DNA of 64,000 bases. Source: Sweltsa coloradensis. Its lineage: Eukaryota > Arthropoda > Insecta > Plecoptera > Chloroperlidae. The stretch is taken from the NCBI GenBank assembly GCA_024449915.1, contig JAMZAV010000918.1:62001-126000 (forward strand). Direction: 5' to 3'. The notes beneath the pieces were generated by a model. The model was not told where the DNA came from. It searched no databases and saw nothing but the letters and a program-made list of their open reading frames with translations. Positions 1-11,049 of the stretch are shown in pieces (positions within the stretch are counted from its first letter, which is position 1; each line of letters opens with the position of its first letter). The translations under genes and the position numbers were made by a program.

Positions 1-369
1 CGTCGTTAAGAATAAAGACCACCCTGCTACTATTTGACTTCAAATCTTGCAGAGCTTATTGGATAAGTGTGCCAAGATTCCTATTCGGATTCATGTATAA
101 TTCACATTTGTTGGAGTTTTCATGCTGAAACCAGTCGTGATTGCTACTCTTAGGGTTTAACACTTACACGCCATTAAAACAAATATATACAAATAATATA
201 TTATTTATTTATTGTTCACTTATACTGGTACACTATTCAATTCATGTTTACTTCCTTAGATTAAAATCGTTTTAAAATCCAAAATAATGTTCTTTTCTTC
301 GTTTACAACCTCGAAACAAAGAGAGTAATGGACATCGTATGCAAGGAAAAAAAAGGAGATTTCAATACA
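1..369. other. Unassigned AT-rich sequence
   Basis: No coding exon, repeat or RNA gene was recognised. If the receptor gene to the right is intact, this belongs to one of its introns, because the next exon begins at 1,019 with an intron acceptor. Confidence 0.4.
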
Positions 370-950
370 CTAGGAAGCTTCGCAAACGCATTTTTAGTCG
401 CGTTGATGGATGAGCTTTTTTGTAAGTTTTTAGTTTGCGTGGGATCTCTTTACTTTTGCAAGTGCTTTTTGAACCCATTGTAGGTGATTGTTGTCAAGTT
501 TCTATTGTTACTTGTTCATTGTTATTATATACCTTAAAAAACTCATATTAAAACCTTTATTTTATGGATTCTGGCTAACTTTTTCAACTTTTTCTTTCAA
601 AGGTTACATAACCATATCCATGTCCATGTAAAATATGAACTTTTTACCCCCACCCGTTTGGTCAGAATCGGCCCAAATGTCACGAAAATATCGCACTAAA
701 AATCGAAAAAATCGTAAAAGTACGATATTCATGAGAAATATTTCTTCGATTGTACCCAAAAACGTGGCAGGTCTAAGTTCAGAGATTTCAAAGGTCCCCC
801 TCCAATTTCCATCAAGATCCGTTTGCCCGGTAGAGAGCGAACACAGACAAAAATACAAACACACAAAAAAAACGCCCGAACTATTTTATTTTATTTTTTT
901 TTTTGGGGGGGGGGGGCAGTGAAATTGAAGTCTTCGCTTCGCTCATACAA
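370..950 (-). mobile_element. Helitron-like element, family A, beside the tll-like exon
   Basis: On the given strand it starts CTAGGAAGCTTCGCAAACGC and ends ...CGCTTCGCTCATACAA, the inverted form of the family A ends. The body contains the family A landmarks: GTTTGGTCAGAATCGGCC, a TCGTAAAAGTACGA palindrome and GGTAGAGAGCGAACA. Length is 581 bp, the usual size for this family in the window. It ends only 68 bp before the splice acceptor of the receptor exon at 1,019. It encodes no protein; open frames inside it are chance readings of repeat sequence. Confidence 0.75.
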
Positions 951-1018
951 AAAATAATGTATAGGTTCCGTTTCTTCAACATGATAACATGATGACAGAG
1001 CTTGTCTGTTCCTTGCAG

Positions 1019-1205
1019 TTGTTCGTCCTGGGGGCCGCTCAGTTCCTCTTGCCCCTGGAGCTAGGGATGCGAGGCTTGCTAACTCGCCAGGAGGAGCTGC
1101 TCTCCGAACTAAGGACCTTCCGAGACACTCTTATCAAGTTTGAGGCGCTCAGAGTCGACCCTCACGAGTACGCCTGTCTCAGGGCCATCGTACTCTTCAA
1201 GACAG
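1019..1205 (+). CDS. tll: NR2E nuclear receptor (tailless/TLX-like), penultimate coding exon, ligand-binding domain
   Basis: This is part of the ligand-binding domain of an orphan nuclear receptor, a DNA-binding transcription repressor family acting in embryonic patterning and neural progenitors. The exon opens in phase 0 after a good acceptor (pyrimidine run then TTGCAG at 1,013-1,018) with residues LFVLGAAQFLLPLEL. That is the conserved helix following the SWRE of TLX/Tll proteins. It continues to DPHEYACLRAIVLFKT, the strongly conserved helix of NR2 receptors. It ends one base into a codon at a donor of good consensus (ACAG/GTGGGT). Joining to the exon at 6,227 keeps the frame. The DNA-binding domain is not in the window. 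NR2E membership is seen directly. Tailless rather than another NR2E member (dsf, Hr51, Hr83) is inferred from resemblance to remembered family patterns. Confidence 0.85.
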
Positions 1206-1261
1206 GTGGGTCGCATCTAGGTCAAAATTATCGTTTCATTGGTGCTACCAAAGATTGGTGC

Positions 1262-1283
1262 TACGACTTTGACGTTTTCCTAG
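1262..1283 (+). mobile_element. 3' end fragment of Helitron-like family D
   Basis: It reads TACGACTTTGACGTTTTCCTAG, the same 3' end as at 11,390-11,412 and, inverted, at 14,550. The stem pair ACG/CGT and terminal CTAG are visible. The 5' part of the element is not recognisable; only this end, 57 bp after the exon, is supported. Confidence 0.5.
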
Positions 1284-3239
1284 TATAAATCACAAGTGCG
1301 ACGCACATTGTTTTACCCTGACATTGCAAATCGAGAAATGGGTAGTTATAATGATAATTGCCTTATTTTATAGCAAGATTACTGAGTGCAGAATAATTGG
1401 TATACTGTAGCCTTGATTTATGCGGCATACCATGATTAAGTGCATGACAATATTGTCCTCCTATGTGAATAAGTTTTTAAAATTAAATATAATATACATT
1501 AAAGAAAGAAAGAAATAACTAATGTAATTTTTTTAATATATGTATCCTAGTTAATTAATAAAGTCTTTCCCTCGGGACAAGTTATCAACGATTACATAAT
1601 GTGTAATCTTTGATGTGATTATACAAAACGTGGAAAGTACGTAGAACTTTTTATATTCAGTGCCAGCTCACACTTCTTTCAGTGCATAAAATGCAGGAAT
1701 GCAGTGAAACATAATGGTATATTTGACATGTCCCTCCCCTCCACCACGCTGCAGTCGGTCTACTATGCGTGTGGCAGGAAAACCATTTCACGGTGTGTAG
1801 GCTCACTGGTAGTGATTGTGCGTGTTTCGATTAGCTAGCTAGAGCACAGAAGAAAGATTATCTGGGCTGGGGATAAAGATAACAAATTGTATTCTATTGA
1901 ATATAGTTGGGTATAGTGTACTGTATTATTTATGGTTCTAGTAAATCTAGACAATCTTCTAGCTTGTCAATGACCTAATGTAAACGTTAACCCAAAACCA
2001 AAGTCAACTGTCAAACTCACTCAAATCATCCTTCAGCCTGAAAATCTCACTTTGAAAGATGGCTCCAGCATGGACATTGCCAGACGCACAAAAAACGTAT
2101 GGATTCAATTGTTTAGTTTTTTCTGACGACGACGACGACGTCCAGTATCGATTTTGCTCGATCAATGCACAATTAATATACAACCCTTTTATCACAGATA
2201 ATAATAGAGCTTTATGTTGGCCAAATTCTAGAGAAGCAATTGATATTAAATGAAACGATTTCACTTCACGCCTCTTTCAGTGTCTTGTTGGTGACGGGTG
2301 AGCGCATTTATCGTTAATTATTTCCTGTAATTTCCATGCAATATAGTCCAATTAGAGTAGTAGATATAAATTTTGACCTTGAACAAATTGCAACAGAAAT
2401 GGTTCTTTTTGCATTGGATTCAGAAAAAAATCCCATTTAACATACTCAAAATCGCGGAAAATCTTAGGTGTCGAAATTGATCAAATTTGCATATAAAGTT
2501 AAACAATAGACAATAATTCAAATATTAATATAACGCGTGTTTCCAGACAATTTTACAAATAAACTACACAGTAAGGATCAATGAACGTGTAACTATTTAT
2601 TTTAATTATGACTTGTGATTTATGGAATCCATTAATTAATTAAATTAATAAAACATGTTAATTGTATTAATTAATTTCATAACTAAATTTTCAATAAATC
2701 TTGCAAATCTTGCTACGAAACGATTTAGTGCACATTATTATCCTTGTGAAAAACAACAAAATTGCAACTTTAAATGCAATTAATTATAATTCATTGCGTT
2801 TATAGCACTAAGTCATGAATTGAAGATATACTCAAAGAAAAAGTTACCTATGCTGTTTTTCAGACTTTGCGAATAAATGTATAGTATTTTGAATAATAAA
2901 TAAAAAACTTTATACGGCGTATATGGCCTAAATACATAATTATGTGTTTAATCATTGTGCAATTAAAAAGTTACTTAATAATTGAACTTAAAAATGTGAT
3001 AAGGATATTTTTGTTGAAACCCACAAAATGTAAGTTAAAACTAGCAAGAACACAATCTTAAAATTTTAAATAGATGCATTGCTTTGTACTTAATGATATT
3101 ATCCTAGTCCTAGGCATTTTAATAATATTAAAATGGCTTTTATGACAAATTGTCATATTATGACAAATAAAATGACAAGTGAAATATCTACTTATCAACA
3201 TCAAGAGCACATAACAAAATGTATATTCTGCCTTCACTG

Positions 3240-3620
3240 ACTTGGAGTTGATTGATATTAAACCATTTTTGTACAGATCTAATGCAAACCAGCCTTAGAG
3301 GAGAGAATTTGTGTGTGTTTGTTTGTTTGAATTTGTATTTGTTACATCTTGATTGATATTAAACCATATTTTTCCAGATCTAATGCAAACCAGTCTTAGG
3401 ATAGAGCTGTTACCATTGATTGATTGATTGATTGATTGGATATTGCTTAACGTCTCATATTAATGCACTAAGGCTATTCGATACGATTACCCACCTACAC
3501 CTTGATTGATATTGAACCATATTTTTCCAGATCGAATGCAAACCAGCCTTAGAGGCCATTGTTACACCTTGATTGTTACTAAACATTTTTATTTTTTCAC
3601 AATTTAATGCAAACCAGTCC
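3240..3620. repeat. Four spaced copies of a 60-70 bp motif
   Basis: Each copy reads roughly TTGATTGATATTAAACCAT, then a T-rich stretch, then CAGATCTAATGCAAACCAG and CCTTAG. Copies start near 3,248, 3,350, 3,500 and 3,568, the last being the most diverged. A short (ATTG)n run lies at 3,417-3,439. Confidence 0.6.
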
Positions 3621-3624
3621 TCGA

Positions 3625-4140
3625 GGGTTTATGAGCACTAAGTGTCAATGATTTCAACGCTTCAGCGGATATAGCTTTTTTTATGTGTAATGGATGGTTA
3701 AAATTATCAACCCTTGATTGATATAATACGCCTATCTATTGGGTGGTGATCCAAAGTACATGGAGCTATAAACTAAATATAAACACATCTCGAGTTAATA
3801 TGTTAAGTAGCCCAGTGAATTGTTTTAAATACTATTTTGAATAGTCAAAACTGACAAGACATAGATTAATAAATGAGTATATCCCAAGGATAATTTAATT
3901 TAATTCAAACCCACGTTTATGAGCACCCAGGGTCAATGATTTCAATGGTCCAGCGGATATAGCTTTTGATGTGTAATGAATGGTTAAAATTATCAACCCT
4001 TGGTTTATAAAAAAATACGCCTATCCATTGGGTGGTGATCCAAAGAACATGGAGCAATAAATATACATATCCTAAATTAATGTTTTTAGTAGCCCAGTGG
4101 ATTTGTTCAAATACTATTTTGAAAAGTTAAAATTCAGAAC
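3625..4140. repeat. Direct duplication of about 215 bp
   Basis: The segment at about 3,628-3,850 recurs at 3,914-4,130. Both contain TTTATGAGCAC, CAGCGGATATAGCTTTT, GGTTAAAATTATCAACCCTT, GGGTGGTGATCCAAAG and TAGCCCAGTG in the same order, with point changes and small indels. They lie about 285 bp apart, inside the tll-like intron. Confidence 0.7.
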
Positions 4141-4359
4141 CCATAGTAAAATAAAAAAAACATGTGCGGATATTTCTATACCTAGGACGAGTTTTATGAG
4201 CAAGCCAATGGGTGTTAATTTTGTAAGTGTATAATAGAATAAATCTACATACAATCCATGGACTAGGAATTACGTGAATACATGGATTGTAGTAAAAATA
4301 AACATGGGCTTTCCTACTTTAATCATTTTAGAAGATAAAGTAGTCACTTAATTTTTCCG

Positions 4360-4620
4360 TTAAAAGGTGTATGTTAGTACGTCAATATCAGTCATTTCGT
4401 ACAAGATTTTATGGCTAACATTCTCGGCTGTGTCAGCATTGACATTATTAATTGCAGCTGTCATACCACTGAAAATACTGTGAAGATCAGAACTTCCATC
4501 GATGTCAAAAGAATTCATATTATCTAGGAATTTAATTAACAAGTTTGTATCTTCTGAATGTGAATACATGTACACGAAAACAGAACTCAATCTCAAGTTG
4601 TTGCTGTTACCGAAAAATTG
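4360..4620 (-). other. Possible protein-coding stretch, unassigned
   Basis: An open frame of about 85 codons on the minus strand ends in TAA at 4,360-4,362. It has unbiased, protein-like composition without low complexity (for example SSDLHSIFSGMTAAINNV and ENVSHKILYEMTDIDVL). It continues open upstream of its first ATG to about 4,620. It lies between the arms of the inverted repeat at 2,373-5,092 and may be a remnant of whatever element they bound, or the last exon of a nested gene. I recognise no family. Confidence 0.25.
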
Positions 4621-6226
4621 AAAGTCATCTGTTTGTTTTCATTTTTTATTTTTTTATAACTAATTAATTAATTAATTCAAAACTAATCAACACAAAAAAG
4701 TTACATGAATGCCAGTTTACTTGAAAAGTAACCCGGTATCGGATGTTTATATATTCTGTGCGATATATTGTTCGTTAGTTGATAGGATTATTCCAATTGA
4801 TTTCCATTGATATTTATCATTTGTCATCGTAATTAGCCTATGTAATTAATCAAAATAATAAATTCAAAAAACAGAATTAGTGATATTTCACCTCAACTGT
4901 CTACTGTCATGCTTACTTGGAGCGAAATAGGTGAAAAAAATGATTTTTATTGATATCAATTATTTATCTTAATATGCAAATTTGATCATTTTCGACACCT
5001 AATATTTTCCGCGATTTTGAGTATGTTAAAGAGTATTTTTTTCTGAACCCAGTGCAAAAAGAACCATTTCTGTTGCAATTTGTTCAAGGTCAGGGCTATT
5101 TTTTCCCCAGTTCTCCTACTCTACAATACCTCAAGTTGGTTATTGATTACGTGTAGCAGCCAATCATTTCTGGTCTAGTGCACTTTTATTATGTGCTTTA
5201 TGCATATTGTTGGCGGGAGGCATTTTTTTGCAAATTGGCAATTGGTTGAATACCCAGATTAGTCACACCAATCAGCAAAATTTTGTATCGATTTTTAATT
5301 ATAACAAAATAACATAAATTTAGGATTTTTAATTTTTGGTAAACAAACCAGCCTTTTGTTAACAAATTTAATTATTGCATGTGCCTTTCATTGGTTTACA
5401 CTCAATGTTTGTCTGAAACAAAACGCAATCAACTTCTATTTTTGGAATCGTAACTAACGCTACGTCACACTTCGATTTTTAATTATTTAAACTGTTATTA
5501 TGTAGTATCTAAGAAAAACTCGGGAAAAATCTTAAAATGTTCATGCAAATAGGCTATTCTCGCTTTAACTACATTCGTGTGTATGATTAATATTGTTATT
5601 TCGCGTATATTCGTGATAAAAGACAAACATGTAAGTTGTTTATGAAGTGTTGAACTGCAGAATTTCGAGTTCGGAGTAATATCTGAATATATGCAAGAAG
5701 TTAGTATTATTTTTATGAGTTATAAACATTTATAAGTTAACAAATTGTCATCACAATATAATGAAATAAGGAATAATTCTATATTTTAAAATAAAATTTT
5801 GCAATTTTGCATAACTAACTCATTAAATCAATAATGTTTTAAACCAAGAAAGACTAAGAGATAGGCTTCCGTAATCCGGTTTGACTCTCATAACTAAGAA
5901 CACGGCTTTTGAAAAATAGATCTACACTCCTATTTGCTGTGTGTATCGTTTAGTAAAAAACGTAAAAAAAATCTTGACATTGTTATTACCAAATTTATTT
6001 TATTATTGGCGTTTCATTGTCGATAACTGAGGAAAGACACTATTTAAAGTATAACAGTGTCAATATTTATTACAGCAAGCACACTTTTACTCTGGAAGAA
6101 AAGACAGGAGGGCGAAGCTATATAGTATTCGACTTTATTTTATCAGTGCGATATTCTGACCCAGTGATCAAATACTAATTTAAACTCCCAAGCGCAGTTA
6201 TTAATGTATTTTTCTTCTTTACGCAG

Positions 6227-6534
6227 CTTTCGAAGGAAGCTCTTCCGCCGTTTCCTCTTCCTCTTCCGAGAGCCCATCCGGGACCGACGTCCGATCCCTG
6301 AGGGACGCCCGAGCAGTAGCCGCCCTCCAAGACCACACTCAGTTGACCTTGAACAAGTACATCAGCACCGCGCACCCGGCCCAGCCGTTCCGTTTCGGGA
6401 AGCTGCTCTTGTTGTTGCCGGCTCTCAAGGCCGTCTCGGCGGCCACCATAGAGGAACTCTTCTTCCGGAGGACCATCGGACACATCCCCATCGAAAGGAT
6501 CATCTGCGATATGTACAAAGCTACAGATATTTAG
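6227..6534 (+). CDS. tll: NR2E nuclear receptor (tailless/TLX-like), terminal coding exon
   Basis: This is the C-terminal end of the ligand-binding domain. After the acceptor CTTTACGCAG, the first two bases complete an alanine codon. A serine-rich linker of about 20 residues follows (6,230-6,285). Then come RAVAALQDHTQLTLNKYI, AHPAQPFRFGKLLLLLPAL, TIEELFFRRTIGHIPI and the final CDMYKATDI before TAG at 6,532-6,534. This order, including the IEELFFRRTIG helix and the DMYK..DI C-terminus, is diagnostic of NR2E1-type receptors. The FGKLLLLLPAL helix resembles vertebrate TLX more than the diverged fly Tailless. No premature stop or frameshift is seen. Codon use is GC-rich against its AT-rich surroundings, as expected of a conserved exon. 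Partner exon: 1,019-1,205. Confidence 0.9.
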
Positions 6535-6635
6535 TTCAACTATATCTGTTTCTCAGTTTCTTCTTTCTAAGTAAAATCCAAATTAACAATATAAACTATA
6601 TACAGGTATCATGAATATCAAATCAAATCAACCCA

Positions 6636-6641
6636 AATAAA
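6636..6641 (+). promoter_or_regulatory. tll: Candidate polyadenylation signal of the tll-like gene
   Basis: AATAAA about 100 bp after the stop codon. A second AATAAA lies at 6,705-6,710. Either could serve; the sequence alone does not decide. Confidence 0.4.
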
Positions 6642-7490
6642 TTCACCCAGATATTTATATTATACAAATCCTCACAACAAAAACATATTTTCCAACAAAA
6701 TCATAATAAACGTGCTCCAAAAAGATGTGGTGTTAGTGTGAATAGAAAGCGAAAACTATTTCCAAACCACTTTCAAACTTGCCTTCCTTGAGTAATTGAT
6801 GATAAAGTTGTTATTTAAGCTATTTAAATACTCTCTGTTCTGAAGAACACAATGCAAGTGTCATCAGAAACCGAGTTTGAGCTTAAAAGACCTGACAATA
6901 ATATGAGGAACTTATTAATTTACATATAGTACTTCGTGTGCCATAACATATAATCATTTATTTTTGTCAATATCAAAATACAGGCAAAGTAATGCCAATT
7001 ACAACTTGCAACTGGTAAACTTATTTTTCCGATTTATAAACATAGTATTTACTTACTGATTTCGTGTACACTATCACATGTTCAAGGCCGTTTTATGTAT
7101 ATTTTATTCCACTGATCTCTGGGATTATCCACTTGGCCTTAATATGAAAAAATGTTTATCTTTACTGAATGTAATGTATTGTTAATAGTTAATTATATAT
7201 TGAACATGTTATGCTTGATCAGCCATAGTTATTAATGAAGCACAAGCTGTGATTGATACTTGATAGCACTTATTTTATCATATGTATAAGTTAGAATAGA
7301 ACTTCTACGGTAGTAGTAAATCTCTTGTAAACTAAAGATAATATATGATATTATAATTCCTTCTCGAACATTTCTGCAGATATTTGCAATGGATATAATA
7401 ATTATCCATTGTTTATGCGAGCGCAGATATTACGGTAAGCAGCTCTTTGTCTATAATCCACGACAAATGAATCACGTTTTATCGCATTTT
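6642..7490. other. Unassigned sequence downstream of the tll-like gene
   Basis: AT-rich, with no convincing coding frame or repeat. It may contain part of the 3' untranslated region if the later AATAAA is used. Confidence 0.4.
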
Positions 7491-7491
7491 G

Positions 7492-7536
7492 GCATGTGCA
7501 TGTGCATGTGCATGTGCATGTGCATGTGCATGTGCG
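7492..7536 (+). repeat. (GCATGT)n microsatellite
   Basis: About seven uninterrupted hexamers of GCATGT. The alternating Met-Cys reading in this area is a consequence of the repeat. Confidence 0.9.
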
Positions 7537-8035
7537 CAGTAGAAACACTTGAGGTTGTTAGGAAAAAGTTGAACATCGACGTGCATTTGTTGGAGATATA
7601 AGGTATTCGTATTATTTACTTTTTGGAATTTATTGACTTCATTTCACGTATGAAACTTTGTTGAGATTTTGCGGCGAGTCTCCGTGTACCCATTACTCCA
7701 GCCTATTAAAATTTAGAACTAATTGTGTTCCACAACATTTCTGTAAGAATTACAAACTTTTCTTTATTTCTTAAACATGCACATTATATATTTTTACTGT
7801 ATTATCTGTATATATATTAAAAAATCTCATTAAATATTATTATGTATACACACAAAATTATCTGTTTTGATTCTTCGAATTTTCCCATCCTTACAAACGT
7901 CAGTTTTACCCGGTCCCTATGGTCCCTACTCCCTACTCCCTATCACAAGACCGGAGCGGAGAGCCCGACCCTCATTTTCTGCATCAGTGGATTTTCACAA
8001 CGTATCGGTAATCTTTCACGGCCGGATTTCTGCCG

Positions 8036-8584
8036 ATGTTGAGTCAAATGGGGCCATATTATTTTGTTACGCCAGTAATGAGGATGCTAGCTGAACAACA
8101 ATATGTCTGTTTCAACTGTCAACAAAATAAACCCAGGTATGTTTATTATCCTATCTTGTTATCGCAGTTGTTGGCAGTGGCTCCTTTGAAAGACATAGAC
8201 CGCCTTTTAAGACGTGAGTTGCAAAGCCCAATTATTTTCATAGACAAGAAACTGCGACAGTTTGATAGTTGTATAAAAGATCACTATGTGAAGATTATAC
8301 AGCTTTTAACTTTACAAACATTCTTTCTTATTATTCGTTTTTGTGGCAAACCTAAGCATCTTGACGCGTTTACAAGCCTCTTTTCATTGATTGCGAAAAT
8401 AAACAATATCATGCCAGTGGAAAGCTGGAAAACAGAACTAAAATTGAAAGCCAATAATTTGGTAAATATGATACAATCCACTCTTGATTTATTTAAAATA
8501 TGTTGTGTAAGTTTCTTTGACATTGGAGCTAGCGTTATAGTTACTGTGGTCTGCGATTCAATGATACCCCGAGAAAAGTTGTAA
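8036..8584 (+). CDS. Unassigned 182-codon open frame
   Basis: This is the longest open frame in the window not explained by a known element or simple repeat. It runs from an ATG at 8,036 to TAA at 8,582. The residues look protein-like: a CFNC pair near residue 25, LLAVAPLKDIDRLLRREL near 47-64, and several hydrophobic helices later (LLTLQTFFLIIRFCG, FFDIGASVIVTVVCD). An overlapping frame at 7,867-8,094 reads FHNVSVIFHGRISADVESNG. A CAG/GTATGT at about 8,137 could be a splice donor, so the real structure may be two exons rather than this frame. I recognise no family. It could be a host exon set or a decayed transposon gene. Confidence 0.25.
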   Translation: MLSQMGPYYFVTPVMRMLAEQQYVCFNCQQNKPRYVYYPILLSQLLAVAPLKDIDRLLRRELQSPIIFIDKKLRQFDSCIKDHYVKIIQLLTLQTFFLIIRFCGKPKHLDAFTSLFSLIAKINNIMPVESWKTELKLKANNLVNMIQSTLDLFKICCVSFFDIGASVIVTVVCDSMIPREKL

Positions 8585-8639
8585 CTTCCTAGACAAACCA
8601 AAACTAATAACGAAGCATGAACAGTCGTTCTACATTTCA

Positions 8640-9879
8640 ATTAGTTTTGACCACTGCAACCTGTACTACTCTTAGCTCCTTCTCGTTGAGCTAGGAGTAG
8701 GTATTGACCTTGCTTTACAATGGTATTGCCAGCTGTTGGTTGATTAGTTTGTAAAATGGCTGTAAAATTACATCAAAATTACCACAAACAAATGGAAAAA
8801 ACATTTATTAACAAGATCTGAATGGTATGTTCATTAAAACTTCTTACACGGCACTGCAAAAATGCCACCTCCAGTGAAAACTGTCCCCGCCGCGACGCCC
8901 ATGCCCATGTGACGGACGCCTCGCGCTAGCTTCGTGCCTTTGTCTCACGGAGGGTCGCGGTTTCATGAGAACAACGCAATTTTCCACGCTGTTACCTCCC
9001 CTTTGTGCGCCAATTCTTTGTACATCGAGTGCACCTCTTGGTCGAGTGACGCAAGCGTCTCCTGATCAAACAGGGGGGAATATTGTAACTGTTTCGATTG
9101 CTTATTATTAATACTTTCGAGTTGTTTAAGGTTTCGGGCCCTCGATTTTCCACATTGTTACCTTTTCACAATGGGTCCATATTAGCCAATAGCGACCCTG
9201 GAAGGCGACGCTGTGCAGCCCTACTGTTTGTCGCTATGAGATTTGGAGATAGAAAAAATTAAAATTAACCATCAGCTTACAACTTAATTTCTTTGACAAG
9301 TACTTTTGATTCAAGGCATTCATACTCAGCCAACAAACGCTTTGTCTTAGTTCACGACTACAAGGCCTTGTTAATTTAAAAACGTACTTGTCTAGATGAA
9401 TGGTAATATTCTGACATTGTGATTTGCTGGATATTTACAATTGAAATAGATTGCAACTTTGTAACGATTTGAAGCAGCTGTCGATGGGATGGCAAGTCCC
9501 GTTTACTCTCTTCTCCCACGGGAAGAATGGCCCAGGAAATACCTGCGGGATGCTTGAGGTATTGCTAGCGACGGGATGCTGAGATCTTCACATGTTTTAG
9601 TTGTGTACATCGCCGCATGGGGCGTACTTGTAGAGGTGGAGGGCGCTGCGTGTGGAAAGCGGAGATGCCGATGAGGGGACAGACAAGTGAGTGAATTACG
9701 GCAAACACTTGGCAAGTCTCAAGGAGTTGGGAATAGTTTGTAAACATCAGGCAAAGAACGTCTAAAAACTGTCAACTTTTTGCGATAATCGTATAAAGCC
9801 TATATCCCCCATTGAACAGTAGTGTTGTATTGTATACAAAAATATTTAAGAGAGAATGAGACATAAATTTGTGTGATAA
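8640..9879. other. Unassigned sequence with a CpG-rich patch
   Basis: 8,880-9,240 is richer in CG than the surroundings and holds a weak exon candidate on the minus strand (8,996-9,061, see findings). Nothing was recognised in 9,250-9,879. Confidence 0.3.
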
Positions 9880-11026
9880 TTAGACGAGGAAGCGAAGCGA
9901 CAGAAACTCACAAGTCACAACAGATTAGTAAGTAGAGTACTATAATATGTACTCAAACGCGTTTCCTCTGTATTTGTGTCATGTGCCTGCTTGTGCGCTA
10001 AAAAAAAAAAAAAAATACGGTCAAAACACTGAACCGATTGCGTCGAAATTTTAAACAAACATCCGGAGACAAATTTGTGGATATATATACTGTTAACATT
10101 TTCTACAAAATCTGTTACGATTCAAACGCACAAAAAATAATACACTGAAAATTAGGGCAATGCCGAGATGGTTCACCCAGATTCACCGTCAGGATCGCAT
10201 GATTGGGGTTTGGTCACAGGACTCTTTACATTGTGGTTCCAGTCACAAGGGGGTGACCAAACGTCGATAGCTCTGCACTCTGGTGAGAAATCTGTCACCT
10301 ATACCACAACAATATTGCACTGCCGTCAACATGTTGTAAACATTCCTATTATATCAACGTCCAGACTCCAGACAACTGTGACCAAACCTCGATCGTTCTG
10401 CATTCTGGTGGGAGTTTAATTTGACTTTGACCATTGCCCTCATTCTTCATTTTTATCAAATTGCTGGCCCAGGCAAAGGTGCTCCGAATCTCCGAAAGAA
10501 AGGTTCCACAAAAAGGTTTTCCATTTTATTTTGTTGGATGGTGAATATGTTTAATATTGGATTGATAGTTGTGTGCCATTTCACATAATTTTAATAAATA
10601 AAATAATATATAAAATAAATTCATATTTTGAGTCTAATCCACAGTGGGGGACATTAAATTTAAAGCAGACCAAAGCCAACCTTGTAGGCACCGATACCAT
10701 TGACCAGCGAACAATGACCAACTTGAAATCGGCAAACAGATCATCAAGCTGGACACGATTCCACCCGCGGACAGAGCCAGAATCAACATGGCTAATTCGG
10801 CACAACATTAAAATGTATTATGTGCCTCGTTGCTAGGACGGCACTAAGTCACCATTTACACATTCCTAAGATGGATGGACGTTAGTCCACATCTTCCATC
10901 TTTCACTACTTTCAACAACATCTAGTCAAATGCAGAATGGGACATTATTCGATCCTACAAGCAAGCATGAATATGTTACGGAGTACTCAACACATGGCTC
11001 GCTCACTCGTCTAACAACGACTTTAG
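9880..11026 (+). mobile_element. Helitron-like element, family D (probable)
   Basis: It starts A/TTAGACGAGGAAGCGAAGCGAC, the family D 5' end (seen inverted at 15,340-15,359). Near 11,001 it carries the matching inverted word GCTCACTCGTCTAAC followed by AACGACTTTAG, where the usual terminal CGTTTTCCTAG is missing. The body includes two related segments with ACCAAAC.TCGATCG/AGCTCTGCA (10,255-10,400). No protein frame was recognised. The boundary on the right is inferred. Confidence 0.5.
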
Positions 11027-11049
11027 ATTTTTTCTACAATAGGTATAGT

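Larger units (their letters stand above)
2373..5092. repeat. Inverted repeat pair within the tll-like intron
   Basis: The arms are about 2,373-2,506 and 4,959-5,092. They share, in opposite orientation, TGACCTTGAACAAATTGC, ATGGTTCTTTTTGCA, ATACTCAAAATCGCGGAAAAT and GTGTCGAAA/TGATCAAATTTGC, with modest divergence. The 2.45 kb between them holds direct repeats and a possible minus-strand coding stretch. This may be a decayed DNA transposon with long inverted ends, or two opposed insertions of one repeat. No transposase was recognised. Confidence 0.6.
1206..6226 (+). other. tll: Intron of the tll-like gene (phase 1, 5,021 bp)
   Basis: It starts GTGGGT and ends TTTACGCAG. The phase-1 junction restores an alanine codon and gives an uninterrupted reading frame across both exons. 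Inside are a short piece of a Helitron-like family D 3' end (near 1,262-1,283), an inverted pair of about 135-bp repeats at 2,373-2,506 and 4,959-5,092, several direct repeats at 3.2-4.1 kb and a possible minus-strand coding stretch at 4,360-4,620. The rest is AT-rich sequence I cannot assign. Confidence 0.8.

Noticed and set aside
635..922. 95-codon frame, and similar frames of 60-80 codons in other family A and B copies
   Set aside because: They are readings of the repeated non-coding body; frames differ between copies and are not conserved.
6175..6614. Two further open frames over the terminal tll-like exon, one on each strand
   Set aside because: They are shadow frames. Only frame 1 gives conserved receptor helices and joins in phase with the exon at 1,019.
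7389..7601. 70-codon frame with Met-Cys repeats
   Set aside because: Explained by the (GCATGT)n tract.
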